This document shows, one piece after another, positions 48,500 to 59,816 of a stretch of DNA of 64,000 nt. This DNA comes from Elmis aenea (taxonomy: Eukaryota > Arthropoda > Insecta > Coleoptera > Elmidae). The notes under the pieces were generated by a model. The model had not been told where the DNA came from and did not search any database. It saw only the letters and a list, made by a program, of their open reading frames with translations. The stretch spans positions 17,820,575 through 17,884,574 of the forward strand of contig OX393576.1 in the NCBI GenBank assembly GCA_947652605.1, written 5' to 3'. Made by a program: the position numbers and the translations under genes. Each line of letters starts with the position of its first letter. The first letter of the stretch is position 1.

Positions 48500-48960
48500 A
48501 TTGCTTCGCATATATATTTAGGGGAGAGCGTGGCCATTCCGAATTGGTATGATAGATGTACAAAAAGCTAGAGTGGAAAAGTTCTGAGCGTTTCTATTAT
48601 TTTTTCAAAGTTGGAGAAAGAGTGCGGGTGACGACGTTTTCATCATGTAAGTACGAAACTTTTTGCACGTTTTACTTAATAACTTTTCCCAAGGTCCGGA
48701 GCGAGCACATATTAAAATTCGATCCTTAATACAACAAAAGAAATCGCGATTTTCGGACGCCCTGAGTATTTTTCATCGCTTTTTGAAAAAAGGCTTTCGA
48801 CGTTCGTTAGTGCGACGTAAAAATTAAAACTTTTGCACGTTTTAGTTAATAACGTTTGCAAATTATTTTTTCTGTGGCCCAGAGCGTGCACATATTAAAA
48901 TTTAATCTTTTATACGACCCGTCAAAGAAAATTCGCGATTTTTATACGCTTAGGGGTAGA
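48500..48960. repeat. Satellite B segment, outlying copy
   Basis: Contains TCTGAGCGTTT, CATCATGTAAGTACGAA, GCACGTTTTACTTAATAAC, GGTCCGGAGCG and ACATATTAAAATTCGATCC in the order seen at 50660-50825. The latter half repeats again within 48830-48930. It links the two satellite zones. Confidence 0.65.
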
Positions 48961-49257
48961 TTTAAGGAGATTTAACTATCGGCCTGAACTTTTATTCACA
49001 ACACTCGTTATTGCTTTTCAAGTTAGAATAAATCTTTATTCCTACTACTCGCGCTCCGCGCTCGTACATGATGCTTTTCAAAGTGTAATAAATGGGCCAC
49101 CAAACTACTCGCGCTTCGCGCTCGCACCCAATGGGTTCGCGTGGAGTTCTCTTTGTGCAAAGAATTGCTTTTTTTTGTGCAAGTCCCTTGTTTCGAAGTG
49201 GTACCGTTTCAACGTATACAAATAATTTTATTATGGTTTAACTTTATTTATGCGTTA

Positions 49258-49683
49258 GTCCGCGTTCACAATGAACGTAGTAGATAACAGATAGTAGATA
49301 GTGGTTAGTGCGTAATACGTAAAAAGTCCGTAACGAAATGTTTACTTGGATACGGGTAACAGCCGACTTGTTTGTAGCATAGCACATAACCTCAATTTAA
49401 ACGCGGAAGGTTGTTTATCAAATTGACACCTTGTATTCTACGTATTTATTTCTACATGATGATTTGTGTAGGATTATAACGGTAATAAGTTGTATTAAAC
49501 ATCGTTCAACATTGTAATTTTAATTAATTTTAAACATAGATAGTTCACTTTAGTTACCATATAGTGACTACGTAAATCTTACGTCCATTGTGAACACTTG
49601 CATTTGATTCTATGCATTTCAACTTTAGCTACTAACCCACTATCTACTATTTGTTATCTACTACGTTCATTGTGAACGCGGAC
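49258..49683. mobile_element. PIF/Harbinger-like MITE (426 bp)
   Basis: Inverted ends of about 47 bp: GTCCGCGTTCACAATGAACG continuing through GTAGTAGATAACA, matched in inverse at 49637-49683. TTA lies outside both ends (49255-49257, 49684-49686), the 3-bp target duplication typical of PIF/Harbinger. The centre is AT-rich, and CGGTAATAAG with ACATCGT resembles a stretch near 24500-24530. No transposase. Superfamily assignment rests on the duplication length. Confidence 0.68.
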
Positions 49684-50224
49684 TTATATCCATATGCCGT
49701 GCGCCACTGAGTTTAGTTACTTATTTAGCTGCTGTGGGGGCCTCTCTCTAATTCAGTAACTATTGTAGTGTCTCCACAGTTTCAAACATTTAAATTACCT
49801 TTCGCATTTGGTGCAAGCCCCATATGTCTCTTGTGGCTCCCCCGTTCCAGAAGGTAGTATAGTTAGTAGTATATAATAATACATCGATCACAGTTTGTGT
49901 ACCTTAATGTTTTCCAAATCATTGATGCCTCTTTTTTCAACTTTGTATTAATTAAAATTCGTATTAAACTACCTTTCGTTTGCTGCAAAGCCCCCACACC
50001 ACCATGTCTGGGTGGCTCCGTTCCAGAGATACATCGTTCACAGCTTGTACCTAATGTTTTCCAAATTCAATTATACTGAAGATGCTTTTTAATTTCGATT
50101 AATCTTAATCAACTACGCAATGCGCACCCGGACCCTGTTTCAAATCCTATATAATCGCTACCCGAACAACTCGTGTCGCACGCACGTACCGTCGGACAGA
50201 AAATTTCGCGGAAAATTCTCTTTT

Positions 50225-50297
50225 TGCCCGCACCCGGATTCGAACCGCAGACGCTGCGTTGTGAACGCGTATCGGACCCACCCGGCTATCACGGTCC
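50225..50297 (-). repeat. tRNA-like SINE head
   Basis: On the reverse strand, TAGCCGGGTGG (50278-50288) fits a pol III A box and GGTTCGAATCC (50236-50246) is a perfect B box 42 nt on. Between them, GCG TTCACAA CGC forms a short anticodon-like stem-loop. The acceptor and T stems pair only partly (several mismatches and wobbles) and no CCA is present, so this is not a working tRNA. In this repeat-dense zone a tRNA-derived SINE head is the likeliest reading. Confidence 0.5.
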
Positions 50298-50360
50298 GTT
50301 GCATGGAGTTTGAAATTACATATATAATAATAGAATAATGTCAAAGTTTGACAGTGATAC

Positions 50361-50520
50361 TTCAATTTGTAGGTTATGGTGTCAGTTTGACAGTATTGAC
50401 ATAATTCAATTTCTAAGTTATGCTGTCAGTTTGACAGTATTGACATACTTCAATTTCTAGGTTATGCTGCCAGTTTGACAGTACTGTCTTTTGACATACT
50501 TCAATTTCTAGGTTACATAT
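50361..50520 (+). repeat. Minisatellite, 44-bp unit, about 3.5 copies
   Basis: TTCAATTTCTAGGTTATG-like starts occur at 50361, 50405, 50449 and 50500 (spacing 44, 44, 51). Each unit carries the palindrome-like GTCAGTTTGACAGTATTGAC. The third unit has a 7-bp expansion (CTGTCTT). Non-coding. Confidence 0.82.
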
Positions 50521-50599
50521 GAAATTTTTTGACAGTATCATCGTATTTTCATATTCTGAATTCAACATGAAACTGGGATTGTTTCGTATGTATGTTTAG

Positions 50600-52085
50600 T
50601 GGAGAGCGAGGCGATACCGATTTGGTATGATACATGAACATAAAGCTACAGTGGAGAAGGTCTGAGCGTTTACATTATTCTGTCAAAGTTTGACAGTGCG
50701 TGCGCGCGACGACGCTTTCATCATGTATGTACGAACATTTTGGCACGTTTTACTTAATAACGTTTGCAAACGATTATATTTAAGGTCCGGAGCGTGCACA
50801 ATGCACATATTAAAATTCGATCCTCTATACTCTATACGACTTGACAAAAAAAACGCGCCTCTGTGCATTTTTAATCGCTTTTTGAAAAAAGGCTTTCGAC
50901 GTTCGTTAGTGTATAGTGCGGGCGCGCGCGACGTAAATACGAAAAATTTTGCACGTTTTAGTTAATTACGTTTGCAAACGATTTTTTCCAAGGTCCGGAG
51001 CGTGCACATATTAAAAGTCGATCCTTTATACGACCCGTCAAAGAAATTCGACGTTCGTTAGTATATAGTGCGTGCGCGCGCCTGCGCTTTTTCTCGTTCG
51101 CGGTCTGAATTTTACTTCCGGACGACCTCTCCCGGACTCGGGAGCGGCCGCAATCAAAAGACCGGCCCCGGATACGTCCGCACGCCAAAAATCGCGAATT
51201 ATCGCCGTCCGCGCGTATTTTAAATCGTAGTTTTAAACTCGATTCCTTATTTCGTTAGTATGTAGCGCGTGCGCGCGCCTGCGCTTTTTCTCGTTCGTGG
51301 TCCGAATTCGACTCGAAAGTGGGATTGTTTGGTACGTACTTGTCGGGGAGGGCGAGACGAATCCGAATCGTTACGACAAATGTGCGAAAAGATCGAATCG
51401 GAGAAGGTTCAAGCGTTCAAAGGTCACGTAAATATGTCAAATTGTCAAATTTTGACGAAATTCTCGCTCCCGACGACCCGATTTAAATGTTGCGTGTAAG
51501 AATTTTGCACGTTTTCCTCGATGGCTTCTCCGGAAGACCATTGCCGGCGTCGGGAGCGCGCGCGATCGAAAGACCGGCCCCGGATACGTCCGCACGCCAA
51601 AAATCGCGAATCATCGCCGTTGGCGCGTATTTTAAATCGTAGTTTTAAACTCGATTCCTTATTTCGTTAGTATGTAGCGCGTGCGCGCGCCTGCGCTTTT
51701 TCTCGTTCGTGGTCCGAATTCGACTCGAAAATGGAATTGTTTGGTACGTACTTGTCGGGGAGAGCGAGACGAATCCGAATCGGTAAGACACATGCGCGAA
51801 AATGTCGAATCGGAGAAGGTTCGAGCGTTCAAAGTTCACGACAACATGTCAAATTGTCAATGTTTGACGAAATTCTCGCTCCCGACGACCCGATTTAAAT
51901 GTTGCGTGTAAAATTTTCGCGCGTTTTCCTCGATGGCTTCTCCGGAAGACCATTGCCGACGTCGGAGGCGCGCGCGATCGAAAGAGCGGCCCCGGATACG
52001 CGCGCGCGCCAAAAATCGCGAAATATCGTCGTCGGCGCGTATTTTTAATGGTCGTCTGAAACTGTATTCCTTGTTTCGTTAGTAT
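50600..52085 (+). repeat. CpG-rich satellite B, 411-bp tandem units at its end
   Basis: The sequence TTAGTATGTAGCGCGTGCGC begins units at 51255 and 51667 (412 bp apart), and the closing TTAGTATATATG at 52078 is 411 bp further. A shorter related unit starts at 51057. The units are nearly identical, including paired 76-codon frames (51269-51499, 51681-51911) that are satellite, not genes. Earlier parts (50660-51040) hold two copies of GCACGTTTTA...GGTCCGGAGCGTGCAC. CpG is abundant (GTGCGCGCGCCTGCGC), in contrast with the AT-rich intron. Confidence 0.82.
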
Positions 52086-52105
52086 ATATGTACCAGCACA
52101 CAATA

Positions 52106-52535
52106 GTATATTACATAACAAGAGTTGTAAGAAGCATATTACGCACGAGTAGAAAAGTTACGCATGAAGCCGCGAAGCGGCGAGTGCGTATTTCCACGAG
52201 TGCGTAATTGCTTTACAACTCGTGTTATGTAGCTTACTTTTTCTACGAACACCTAATACCTACGATGTTAACGGCTTTTTGGCTAATATACACATGTAAT
52301 TACGTTGTCTTGTCAATTTTGACGTAAGCCGACTTTGACGTTTCTAGACAAGTGTGCGTTTCGCTTACCGTGCGTTATAACTCACTTATTTTGCATGCAG
52401 GCAGTGTTTGACGTAACGCTACTTATCTTTCTAAACAAGTGTGCGTTTTGCTTACCGTGCGTTAGGACTTACATACTATGCATGCAAGCTGGCTGTACGG
52501 TAAGAGTCACTTACATTAGTAGTCGTAGAAAAATC
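52106..52535 (+). repeat. Palindrome-headed short repeat, full copy
   Basis: Starts TATATTACATAACAAGAGTT, then a head with ATTACGCACGAGT and inverted CACGAGTGCGTAATTGC around GAAGCCGCGAAGCGGCGAG. Next come AACTCGTGTTATGTAGC, CTACGAACACCTAATACC and GACGTAAGCCGACTTTGACG. Near the end an 88-bp tandem duplication carries CTAGACAAGTGTGCGTTT (52347) and CTAAACAAGTGTGCGTTT (52433). It shares all this with 60165-61602 in reverse orientation. No protein; class unknown. Confidence 0.68.
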
Positions 52536-54910
52536 CAAATTATACATATATCTCAAATCAATTCTTTAAATTTTATTGCGTAATAGTTATATGCGTAATA
52601 TATTTTTTATTATGTAAAAATTACAAAACTTGGAAGTAACTAAGTTAATGTATATTTAAAATAACAAGGTTTTGTATAATTTAATTTAATACTAATTAAA
52701 GAATATTCAGTAGACGATTTATTTTATGTAACATTATGTTTTTTAAACATTACAGCTTGTTTAATAATTAAATTAATTTACCTGGCATTGGGAAATATTA
52801 TTTTTAAAAATCATGTACATTTTAACTTATGGAACTTTAAGCGTTGATATTTATGACCAATTCGTTTCTGCTTCAATTTAAATTATAGCAGTCTTGTTTA
52901 TTATGACGTTATCAAGAATTGTTTTTGTTATTTTACGAAGTTTAATGTAAATATAAAAAGTATCCACGATGCGCTGTACATAAAGTGCATACAGTAATAA
53001 TCTATTCTCCCCGTTTATAGTTCCCTTCGGTTCCTAATCGTATTGAAGGGAAATATACCCCAAAGAGGAAATGGACAGACAGTTATAAATGGATGTAAAA
53101 AAAAATTGTGTCATTATTGTTATTCAGACAAAACTGATAAAGTCATTTAGATATTTATTAAAGAATACAAGATTCTTGAATAATTGTTTTAAACTCACCG
53201 ACACATGATTAATTTAACATTTTCAGTCATTCTATATCATTTCTATGTGTTTGGCAACAATTATAAAACTAGCAGACCTATACGTAGACTGAATTTTATA
53301 TTTGTTTTACCAAAAATTGCACACTTGAATCTTGTATTTGTCTATAGTTACTACTACATACTTCTACTTTAATTAATTAATTAATATACGTCAAATGCTA
53401 ATAGTTATAAAATAATATTAACAGTTGCCAAAAGAATACTTTAAAAGTGGGCAATACCTTGATTGGCCGAAATTACTTGTTTATTATTGGTTGTCACTGT
53501 ACTTGTCAATTTTATTTAATTGTTGTTCTTTATTGTAAAGAAATTTTAAAAATAATAATTGCATTTTATATAAGATTTTTTAAATGTATAAACTTAATAG
53601 ATAAACAACAATGTTGTTTAAGAACTCGATTAGCAAATAAATATTTTGTACGGCGGAAAACAATGGGGATTTGTAATTCCAGAGTGACATTTATATGTTT
53701 CAAGCAAAAACATAAATATTCCGTTCACTCATTTGTTCACTTATCGTTTAATTGCCTTATAATTAGGTTAATTTATGGCTCTGTTACAGATAGTGACATA
53801 AATATTTGCATTATTACAAATAATTATGTATGTAAATGTGCTAAACAAACAATTAAAATCTATTTTTATGTGTTTGATAATTCAGTGTATTTTTTATCAA
53901 ATAACATGAATGAAAGTAGTTAATGGGCTCATTTATTTTTATTACGAATAATAAATCGGAGATAGTTTATAATGTGATAGCGTAGCAAGAAGGAATGGGC
54001 TTGTGTACTAGCAGAGTTAATGGGCTCTTCGGATAAAGTTTTCGTCTTAAGGTAGATGCGAAGATGCAAAGCGTACCTTCGATTGTTACTCCACTAGTAG
54101 AAAATCTAAGATATTAATTGTGTTGTATTAATTCCTTACATCTCAAATATTTTTAAAATATGCAAGTTAAAATTAGGAAACCATCTTAATAACAAAACTT
54201 CATCTTTTTGAAGCAAGCAGTGTTTTAACGCTTTTAATACGCCAATGCTAAAACGCAACTATAACTCAACTTCAGTAATTAATTAAATCAATGTCAAGTT
54301 AATAAAATATGCACCAAAAGAGCAGGTAATAGTTTTTTAATTAGTAGGTAAGCCATACATATTTGGTAACTGGTATTTTAGCAATTGATAATAAATCAAG
54401 AGTCAACGAAACGTGCTAATGTTTCATTTAATGACGTACGTTATATGTTACCAATTCTATATTAGGAATTTTTAGCAGATTGGCGTTATATACCGTTAAT
54501 AAGGAAGAAATCTTAGTTACCAGGATTTCTCATGGTAATATGTATACGTTTTGTTTTGGCTCGTAATTTCGGAATTCACTTGGTATTTAAACAATACTGA
54601 AAGCGTAAAATAATTATTTAAATTTTAAGTGTTTATAATTTACCCAAGTTGTATTAGTATGTATGTAAACAGTGCCATTCGATTTTCATAACGATTAATA
54701 ATGTTTGTTAACACAATAATAAGCAGTCTTATAACACTCAATATTATCATGTAAAAGTGGTGGGAAAATATATATTTTAAAAAGTAATTTCAATAAGTAG
54801 AAACTCAGAGAGGAAGCTTTTTTTAAACAAAACAACTACAAAATATAGATATATCCATGCAAACACTTAACATTTTAGTGCGTTTTATTTAACGTTGCTA
54901 CTGTTAATAC
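52536..54910. other. Intron 1, AT-rich, no gene
   Basis: Long AT-rich stretch. A 158-codon frame at 53447-53923 begins with GTG, not ATG, and has a composition expected of AT-rich DNA (Ile, Phe, Tyr, Cys, Asn). I do not call it a gene. No repeat partners were noticed. Confidence 0.45.
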
Positions 54911-55290
54911 CAGGGGTTTGGAGCGGAGCACGGAGCAGTGGAGCAACGGGTTTTTACCCAGAGCAGGAGCGGGGTCCGGAGCAAATTATTTTGATTGCTC
55001 CACTGCTACAATTTATTATGTACAATTTTTTAAAAACACTACTGTTTTTTTCTTTTTTTTTTCAACCTTTGAAGATCAATAATTTGTTCTTACAGACATT
55101 TATTGAAATTTACTTGTTTGTTAGGGTCAAATATTGTAATTTTTGACCAACTTCCACATATTCGATAAAATAACAACTTGGTTTTAAATTAAATTTTTTA
55201 ATTTAAAAAAATGTTTAAAAAATGTTAATATTTGGAGCTAGGAGCGCAGCTGGAGCAGGCATTTTGATGCCGGAGCGGAGATGGAGGTAG
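54911..55290 (+). mobile_element. hAT element with GGAGCGGAGC repeats, truncated copy
   Basis: Begins CAGGGGTTTGGAGCGGAGC. The inner sequence (TTCAACCTTTGAAGATCAAT, GGGTCAAATATTG) matches the reverse complement of 58464-58967. The far subterminal zone (GGAGCTAGGAGCGCAGCTGG, GATGCCGGAGCGGAG) is present, but the terminal bases and the second target duplication are missing or decayed. Non-autonomous. Confidence 0.72.
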
Positions 55291-55529
55291 TCATTATCAT
55301 AAGATGGAATCTTTTTTTTTTGTCTTCTTTGCGAGATTTAGGTTAGAGTCGAATTTAATTTGTATTTAAATTTAAAGAATATGAACTTTACTAAACTCGT
55401 TAAAAGAATAATACCGCTAAAACGATAATAAGAAGCTTATTACTATAATAATAATTGTAATTTGAATTCGGGGTTGAAAAGAACAGAGCATTTACAATAC
55501 TTAATGCAAAATTAAATGGCTTAAAATTT

Positions 55530-57300
55530 ACTTCTTCATAATCGATTCCTCTTGTACCTTTCGGTGTTGAGGTATGTTTTCCTATAGTTCTTGATTATGT
55601 TTCTTTATTTCTGTCTATCATTGGCGAACTGTAGCACAACTTTCCAACGGACTTCTCTTTCTTTTAGTCTCTGTCTCACTTTGTTTTGCCATTCTTTTCT
55701 TGGTCTTTCTCTACTTCTTTTTCCCTCAGTCTTTATTTTCCATCTTATTTTTGCATACCTACTTTTTTGCATCCGTAATGTAGGGGAGACCGGGGATAAA
55801 AGTAACACGGGTAGGTTGTAACAGTGCCTATAGTTTCTTTAATTTTTGTTTTATATCGCCCTCAACGCTTTTGCAATGTTAAGTTACATCCAGCTCCCTA
55901 CCTACATTGCTAGTTTTCATCTGTCATAGAGGTTAACTTTTTGCCAGCCAGAGTCACTATTTTCCGCCTAAAAGTTACTGCGTTGTCTCATCCGTCGAGT
56001 AACTTTTAGGCGATCTCTAAAATAGGAACAAAAAAGTACCTATATTATTTTGTTCTAAATTTAGTTGGCTATTGGTGGATGCAATACAATTTGACGTTAA
56101 AATCGTGGTTAATTGTGGATTCCCTGAATTTTTTTCGTGTACACTTGGGGTCAAAAGTAACAAAGTGTTACAACCAACCCCAATTAATGTTATCATTTGC
56201 AAATGTTCACTCTTAGCACATAATTGGTGGCTTTCTTCGTAGATGAGAATATACAAGAGTTGTCGGAATAATTTTCCAGTTTGTTGTAACTTTTTGATTC
56301 ACATTTTTAAATATGTAGGTACTTATAATCTTGGCAAACCTGGTAACTGCAGTCCCAAATTATTAAATTATAAAACTCAGTATATAATATCGGTTTAATG
56401 ATGGAAATGTATGTAAAGCTAAATCATTTCTTAAAAAGCATTTTAAATTATAAAACCTATGTAAATTGGTAAGATCTGGTACTTTTGGTTTTCCTACTAG
56501 CCGCCATTGTTTTTATTCTATTACCTTAATATTTATAACTTGATATAAACAAAGCTTTAACCAACCCAACTTAACCTGACCCTCTTTTACTGATTTAATG
56601 AATGACGGTCAGTTTAAGGGCGGTTAGATTTTTTAAAAATAAAACAAACAGTTATTATGATCCAGTATAAATTTAATAATTTGGGACCGCCCTTACCTGG
56701 TATGCCATACTGTTCACTTATCATTTTGTATTGTACCAAAGATATTTTTTTTTATTTTTTCATTTTGCTAATGTGTATTTTTGAATAAAATATTAATTTT
56801 GTTGATGAATACTAATATATTTACCCACTACTTATGAGCTGTGTAAATTATTTTGTCGTTACAACTTACCCCAATCATTGTTACTTTTAGCCCCAACGTT
56901 GAGGTTGAAAGTAACAGCTGTCTTACTAAAGAATTTTTTTTTTCTAACAGTTGCTTTACGAAACACGAAATAAATATCTTGGAAGCAAGACAAATGTCCA
57001 ATCTATCATTAAACCAATTTGGATGTAAAAAATTTGTAATAATCTATGAGAAATTAAATAAAAACAAAAAAATGTTACTTTTATCCCCGGTCTCCCCTAA
57101 TAGACGTTCCAGCCATCTTAGTTGGTTTGACTCCATATTTATTTTTATATCTTCCAATCCTAGGCTTTTCTGATTTTATCGTTGCTGATCTTATTAATTA
57201 GTCTACATCCTTCTATTCTTCTTTGCGTCTTATCATTTGTTTTTGCGTGTTGTTGGTGTGTTGGCGCGTAAGTTTCTGAACTGTAAGTTAAAATTGATAC
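55530..57300 (-). mobile_element. LINE 3' end, reverse strand, split by a DNA transposon
   Basis: Second copy of the family at 42937. On the reverse strand, 57098-57170 gives MESNQLRWLER-type sequence. Then, after the inserted transposon (55783-57097), 55605-55780 gives LRMQKSRYAKIRWKIK, EGKRSRERPRKEWQNKVRQR and FANDRQK. Upstream traces of the same protein extend to about 57300 (TTATTAATTAGTCTACATCC is the inverse of the DVD/SIK region). The tail toward 55530 includes the antisense of CACCGAAAGGTACAAG, as in the first copy. It is inactive. Confidence 0.7.
55783..57097. mobile_element. TA-flanked DNA transposon, copy 2 (1315 bp)
   Basis: GGGGAGACCGGGGATAAA at the left is repeated in inverse at the right end, identical for about 25 bases. 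TA lies outside both ends (55781-55782, 57098-57099). It interrupts a LINE coding remnant, so both boundaries are certain. It is longer than the copy at 20657-21520 and shares both ends and subterminal DNA with it. Short frames (56017-56256 reverse, 56853-57173 forward) correspond to those of the other copy but show no DDE or DNA-binding motif I recognise. Confidence 0.88.
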
Positions 57301-58463
57301 ATACTCAGCATTAAATACTCGCGTCTTATTTCTTTAAAACTGCCCTTACTTATAAGGCATTTATTATAAGTAACATTTCGACGCTTCGTCTATTCATTTT
57401 AATACTGTAAAAATGTTACTAAACAAATTCTTTTATAGTCGAGTTAATAGAAATTTTCATTTTTGATGTCAACGGTTGTTAGTTAAGACAAGCCATTTCC
57501 AAATGTCGCATGTAAGTATTTATGATAATGAAATAGTTTCACTAAAATGTTTTTCCTTTAAATTTTAAATGTTGGCCTATTAGCGGTTCTTTTAGTGTCT
57601 TAAAAATTTGCTCTAAAATGTTATTAAATTTTCAGAAAGCTCTCCATCTCACACACACAACCATAATTTTTGTAAAATTAAATTTTTGCCAAACAATCAC
57701 CTAGCTTTTCGGTAGGTATGTACTTTTAGCATGCGGTATAGGAATACATTTAAGAATTTAACGACTGTACGTGGGACATATTTTTTATATCGCAATTTAA
57801 TTTTTAAATCTTAAAATCTATAAAGCGCTCTTTATAATTACAACCGTGTTCTGATTAATTAAAAAAAATCTTGTTACAGCAATTAATTTCACGTAATGGC
57901 TATTACAAAGGCGCAATTATAGTTGAATATCGTTATCGTAAATACGTTAATCGAAATAATACATGCTGCTTGTGTTATTGTACAACGAATTGCTTTTGCA
58001 ACACATTTAAATGTTTTGCAGAGACGAGAATTGTACTTCATATACTTACTTGCAGCTACTGTACAAGAAAACTGATTAATGTACATACAAGTTTATTGTA
58101 ATATATGAGCATGATTAATAGCATTGCTACACTTTGAACAATTGGTAAACTTTATTTAAATATTTAAAAAAATATTTTGGCCCAGTTATGGTATCTTAAT
58201 CATAAGAAACATAAAATATCATAAATTTGCTATTAAGATTCAGAAATACTGTTTAATAAATGTGGGATAAATCTGTCAGTTTTTAATGCGTGATACATAC
58301 CTGTAAGTGAACTTAATCTAAGTAAAATTTTTACTATATCAAGGTGTATTAAACGTTTTAGTGATTTTTAATTAATCCAACCATTAATTATTAACTATTT
58401 ATAATTATATAACACGCCATTAGTATAATATAAGAAATAACTATAAAAAACCAAAGTTTTTTT
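57301..58463. other. Intron 1, AT-rich, no gene
   Basis: No repeat ends or coding signal. A Cys/Tyr-rich 76-codon frame at 57871-58101 has no domain and is not called. Bases 58456-58463 (GTTTTTTT) are the left target duplication of the next element. Confidence 0.45.
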
Positions 58464-58967
58464 CAGGAGTTTCGGGCAGTCCAATTTTTTAATTGCTCCG
58501 CTTCAGCTCCGCTCCGGCATCGAAATGCCAGCTCCAGCTCCGCTCCATGCTCCAAATATTGTTAACATTTATAAAACAAGTTTTTCATTATTAAAAATTG
58601 CTTTAAAAACAAAGTTTAAATTTTATTGGATATGTGTAAGTGGGTTAAAAATTGCAATATTTGACCCTAAGCAACAAGTGAAGTTAAATAAACGTTTGTA
58701 AGAACCAATTATTGACCTTCAAAGGTTGAAAAAATAAGAAAAAAAGGTGTTTTTTTTTTAAATTGCATAATAAATTTTATTTGATATATTTTATCATTTA
58801 GTCATGAGTCCTTCTACTGTTTGGTGTAGGACTTTCATATATAAAAATCGTAATTTATAATATAAACTGGAGCAGTGGAGCAATCAAATTTATTTGCTCC
58901 GGACTCCGCTCCATCTCCGGGCAAAAACCCATTGTTCCACTGATCCGTGCTCCGCTCCAAACCTCTG
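58464..58967 (-). mobile_element. hAT element with GGAGCGGAGC repeats, complete copy (504 bp)
   Basis: The left end is CAGGAGTTTCGGGC and the right end the complement of CAGAGGTTTGGAGCGGAG. A perfect 8-bp duplication, GTTTTTTT, lies at 58456-58463 and 58968-58975. Subterminal zones are built from CTCCGCTCC, GCTCCAGCTCC and related motifs. The AT-rich core matches 54911-55290 in opposite orientation. Non-autonomous. Confidence 0.82.
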
Positions 58968-58975
58968 GTTTTTTT

Positions 58976-59816
58976 AAGTAAACACGTTGCAATGAAAAGC
59001 AAATGTATCCAAAATGCAATAGCACTTTAATACTGCCAAGTTTTTACTAATGTTTTCAAGAGTTTTCGCAGTAATTATAGTAATTTTATGCAAAACATAA
59101 CTATGATTAATTTTATAAATTGAGGTAGTTAACACACAAATCTTATTTTTAAATGTGTTTTGTGAAACCATAAAATTGTTTTGCACTAGATAAATGTTTA
59201 AGACAATATGGCTATTGTGTCAAATTATGATAAGGATAGACATAAATTTATGTTTTGTCTATAAACTCAATCCGCTATATTTTCATGTTACCACGTTTAC
59301 ATACTGTACGTAGTTAATGCGATTTTACAGTTAATAAGCTTCTAACTCTTCAAACTTTGAGGTGTTTCTAAGAAAAGCCAATGCGCATTTTAATAACTCC
59401 TAAAGTTGCTGGTATTGCCAACATTATTAACAATTTGAAATAAGTCGCCCTTTCTGTATCGTTTACGTCAAAGCATATTTTCTTAAAAAATTTACGGTTT
59501 TAGATTTGCATCCAGTTGTCTACAAACGTCGTACTTTTTGATTTATTATATAATCACATAAAAGTGAGCTTAAAACTTAAGCTGTAACTATTTTTCAGTG
59601 TTGACACTATGCGAAATTACTAAACCAAATTTAACTGTCCACAACAAAAGTAAAACTCGAAGTTGGTGAGCTAAGCGAAATCCGAAAGCATGTTTAGTGA
59701 AATACGAATTAGCGAATAGCGCATTTTCAAGTGTTTACAAATCGAATTATTGTAATTCGAATTCGCTCAATGCGATACGTTTACATAATTTGTAACGGTC
59801 AAGAAGTTAAGCGGTA
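58976..59816. other. Intron 1, no gene
   Basis: AT-rich with mild complexity near 59640-59800 (GCGAAATCCGAAAGC, CGAATTCGCTCAATGCG). No repeat or coding assignment can be supported. Confidence 0.4.

Larger units (their letters stand above)
48961..50599. other. Mixed repeat zone between satellites A and B
   Basis: Contains decayed satellite A pieces (49020-49180, 49797-49830, 49970-50060), the Harbinger-like MITE, the tRNA-like head and the minisatellite, all listed separately. No gene. Confidence 0.5.

Noticed and set aside
50225..50297. Functional tRNA-Val (CAC) gene
   Set aside because: Acceptor and T stems are poorly paired and the locus is within repeats; a SINE-like relic is more likely.
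50361..50520. Regularly spaced repeats that could suggest a CRISPR array
   Set aside because: Units are contiguous 44-bp tandem repeats without unique spacers in a eukaryotic genome; this is a minisatellite.
51269..51911. Two nearly identical 76-codon frames
   Set aside because: They are the same satellite unit repeated 412 bp apart, not a duplicated gene.
53447..53923. 158-codon open frame on the + strand
   Set aside because: It starts with GTG rather than ATG, has no domain, and its Ile/Phe/Tyr/Cys/Asn-rich composition is what AT-rich DNA gives by chance.
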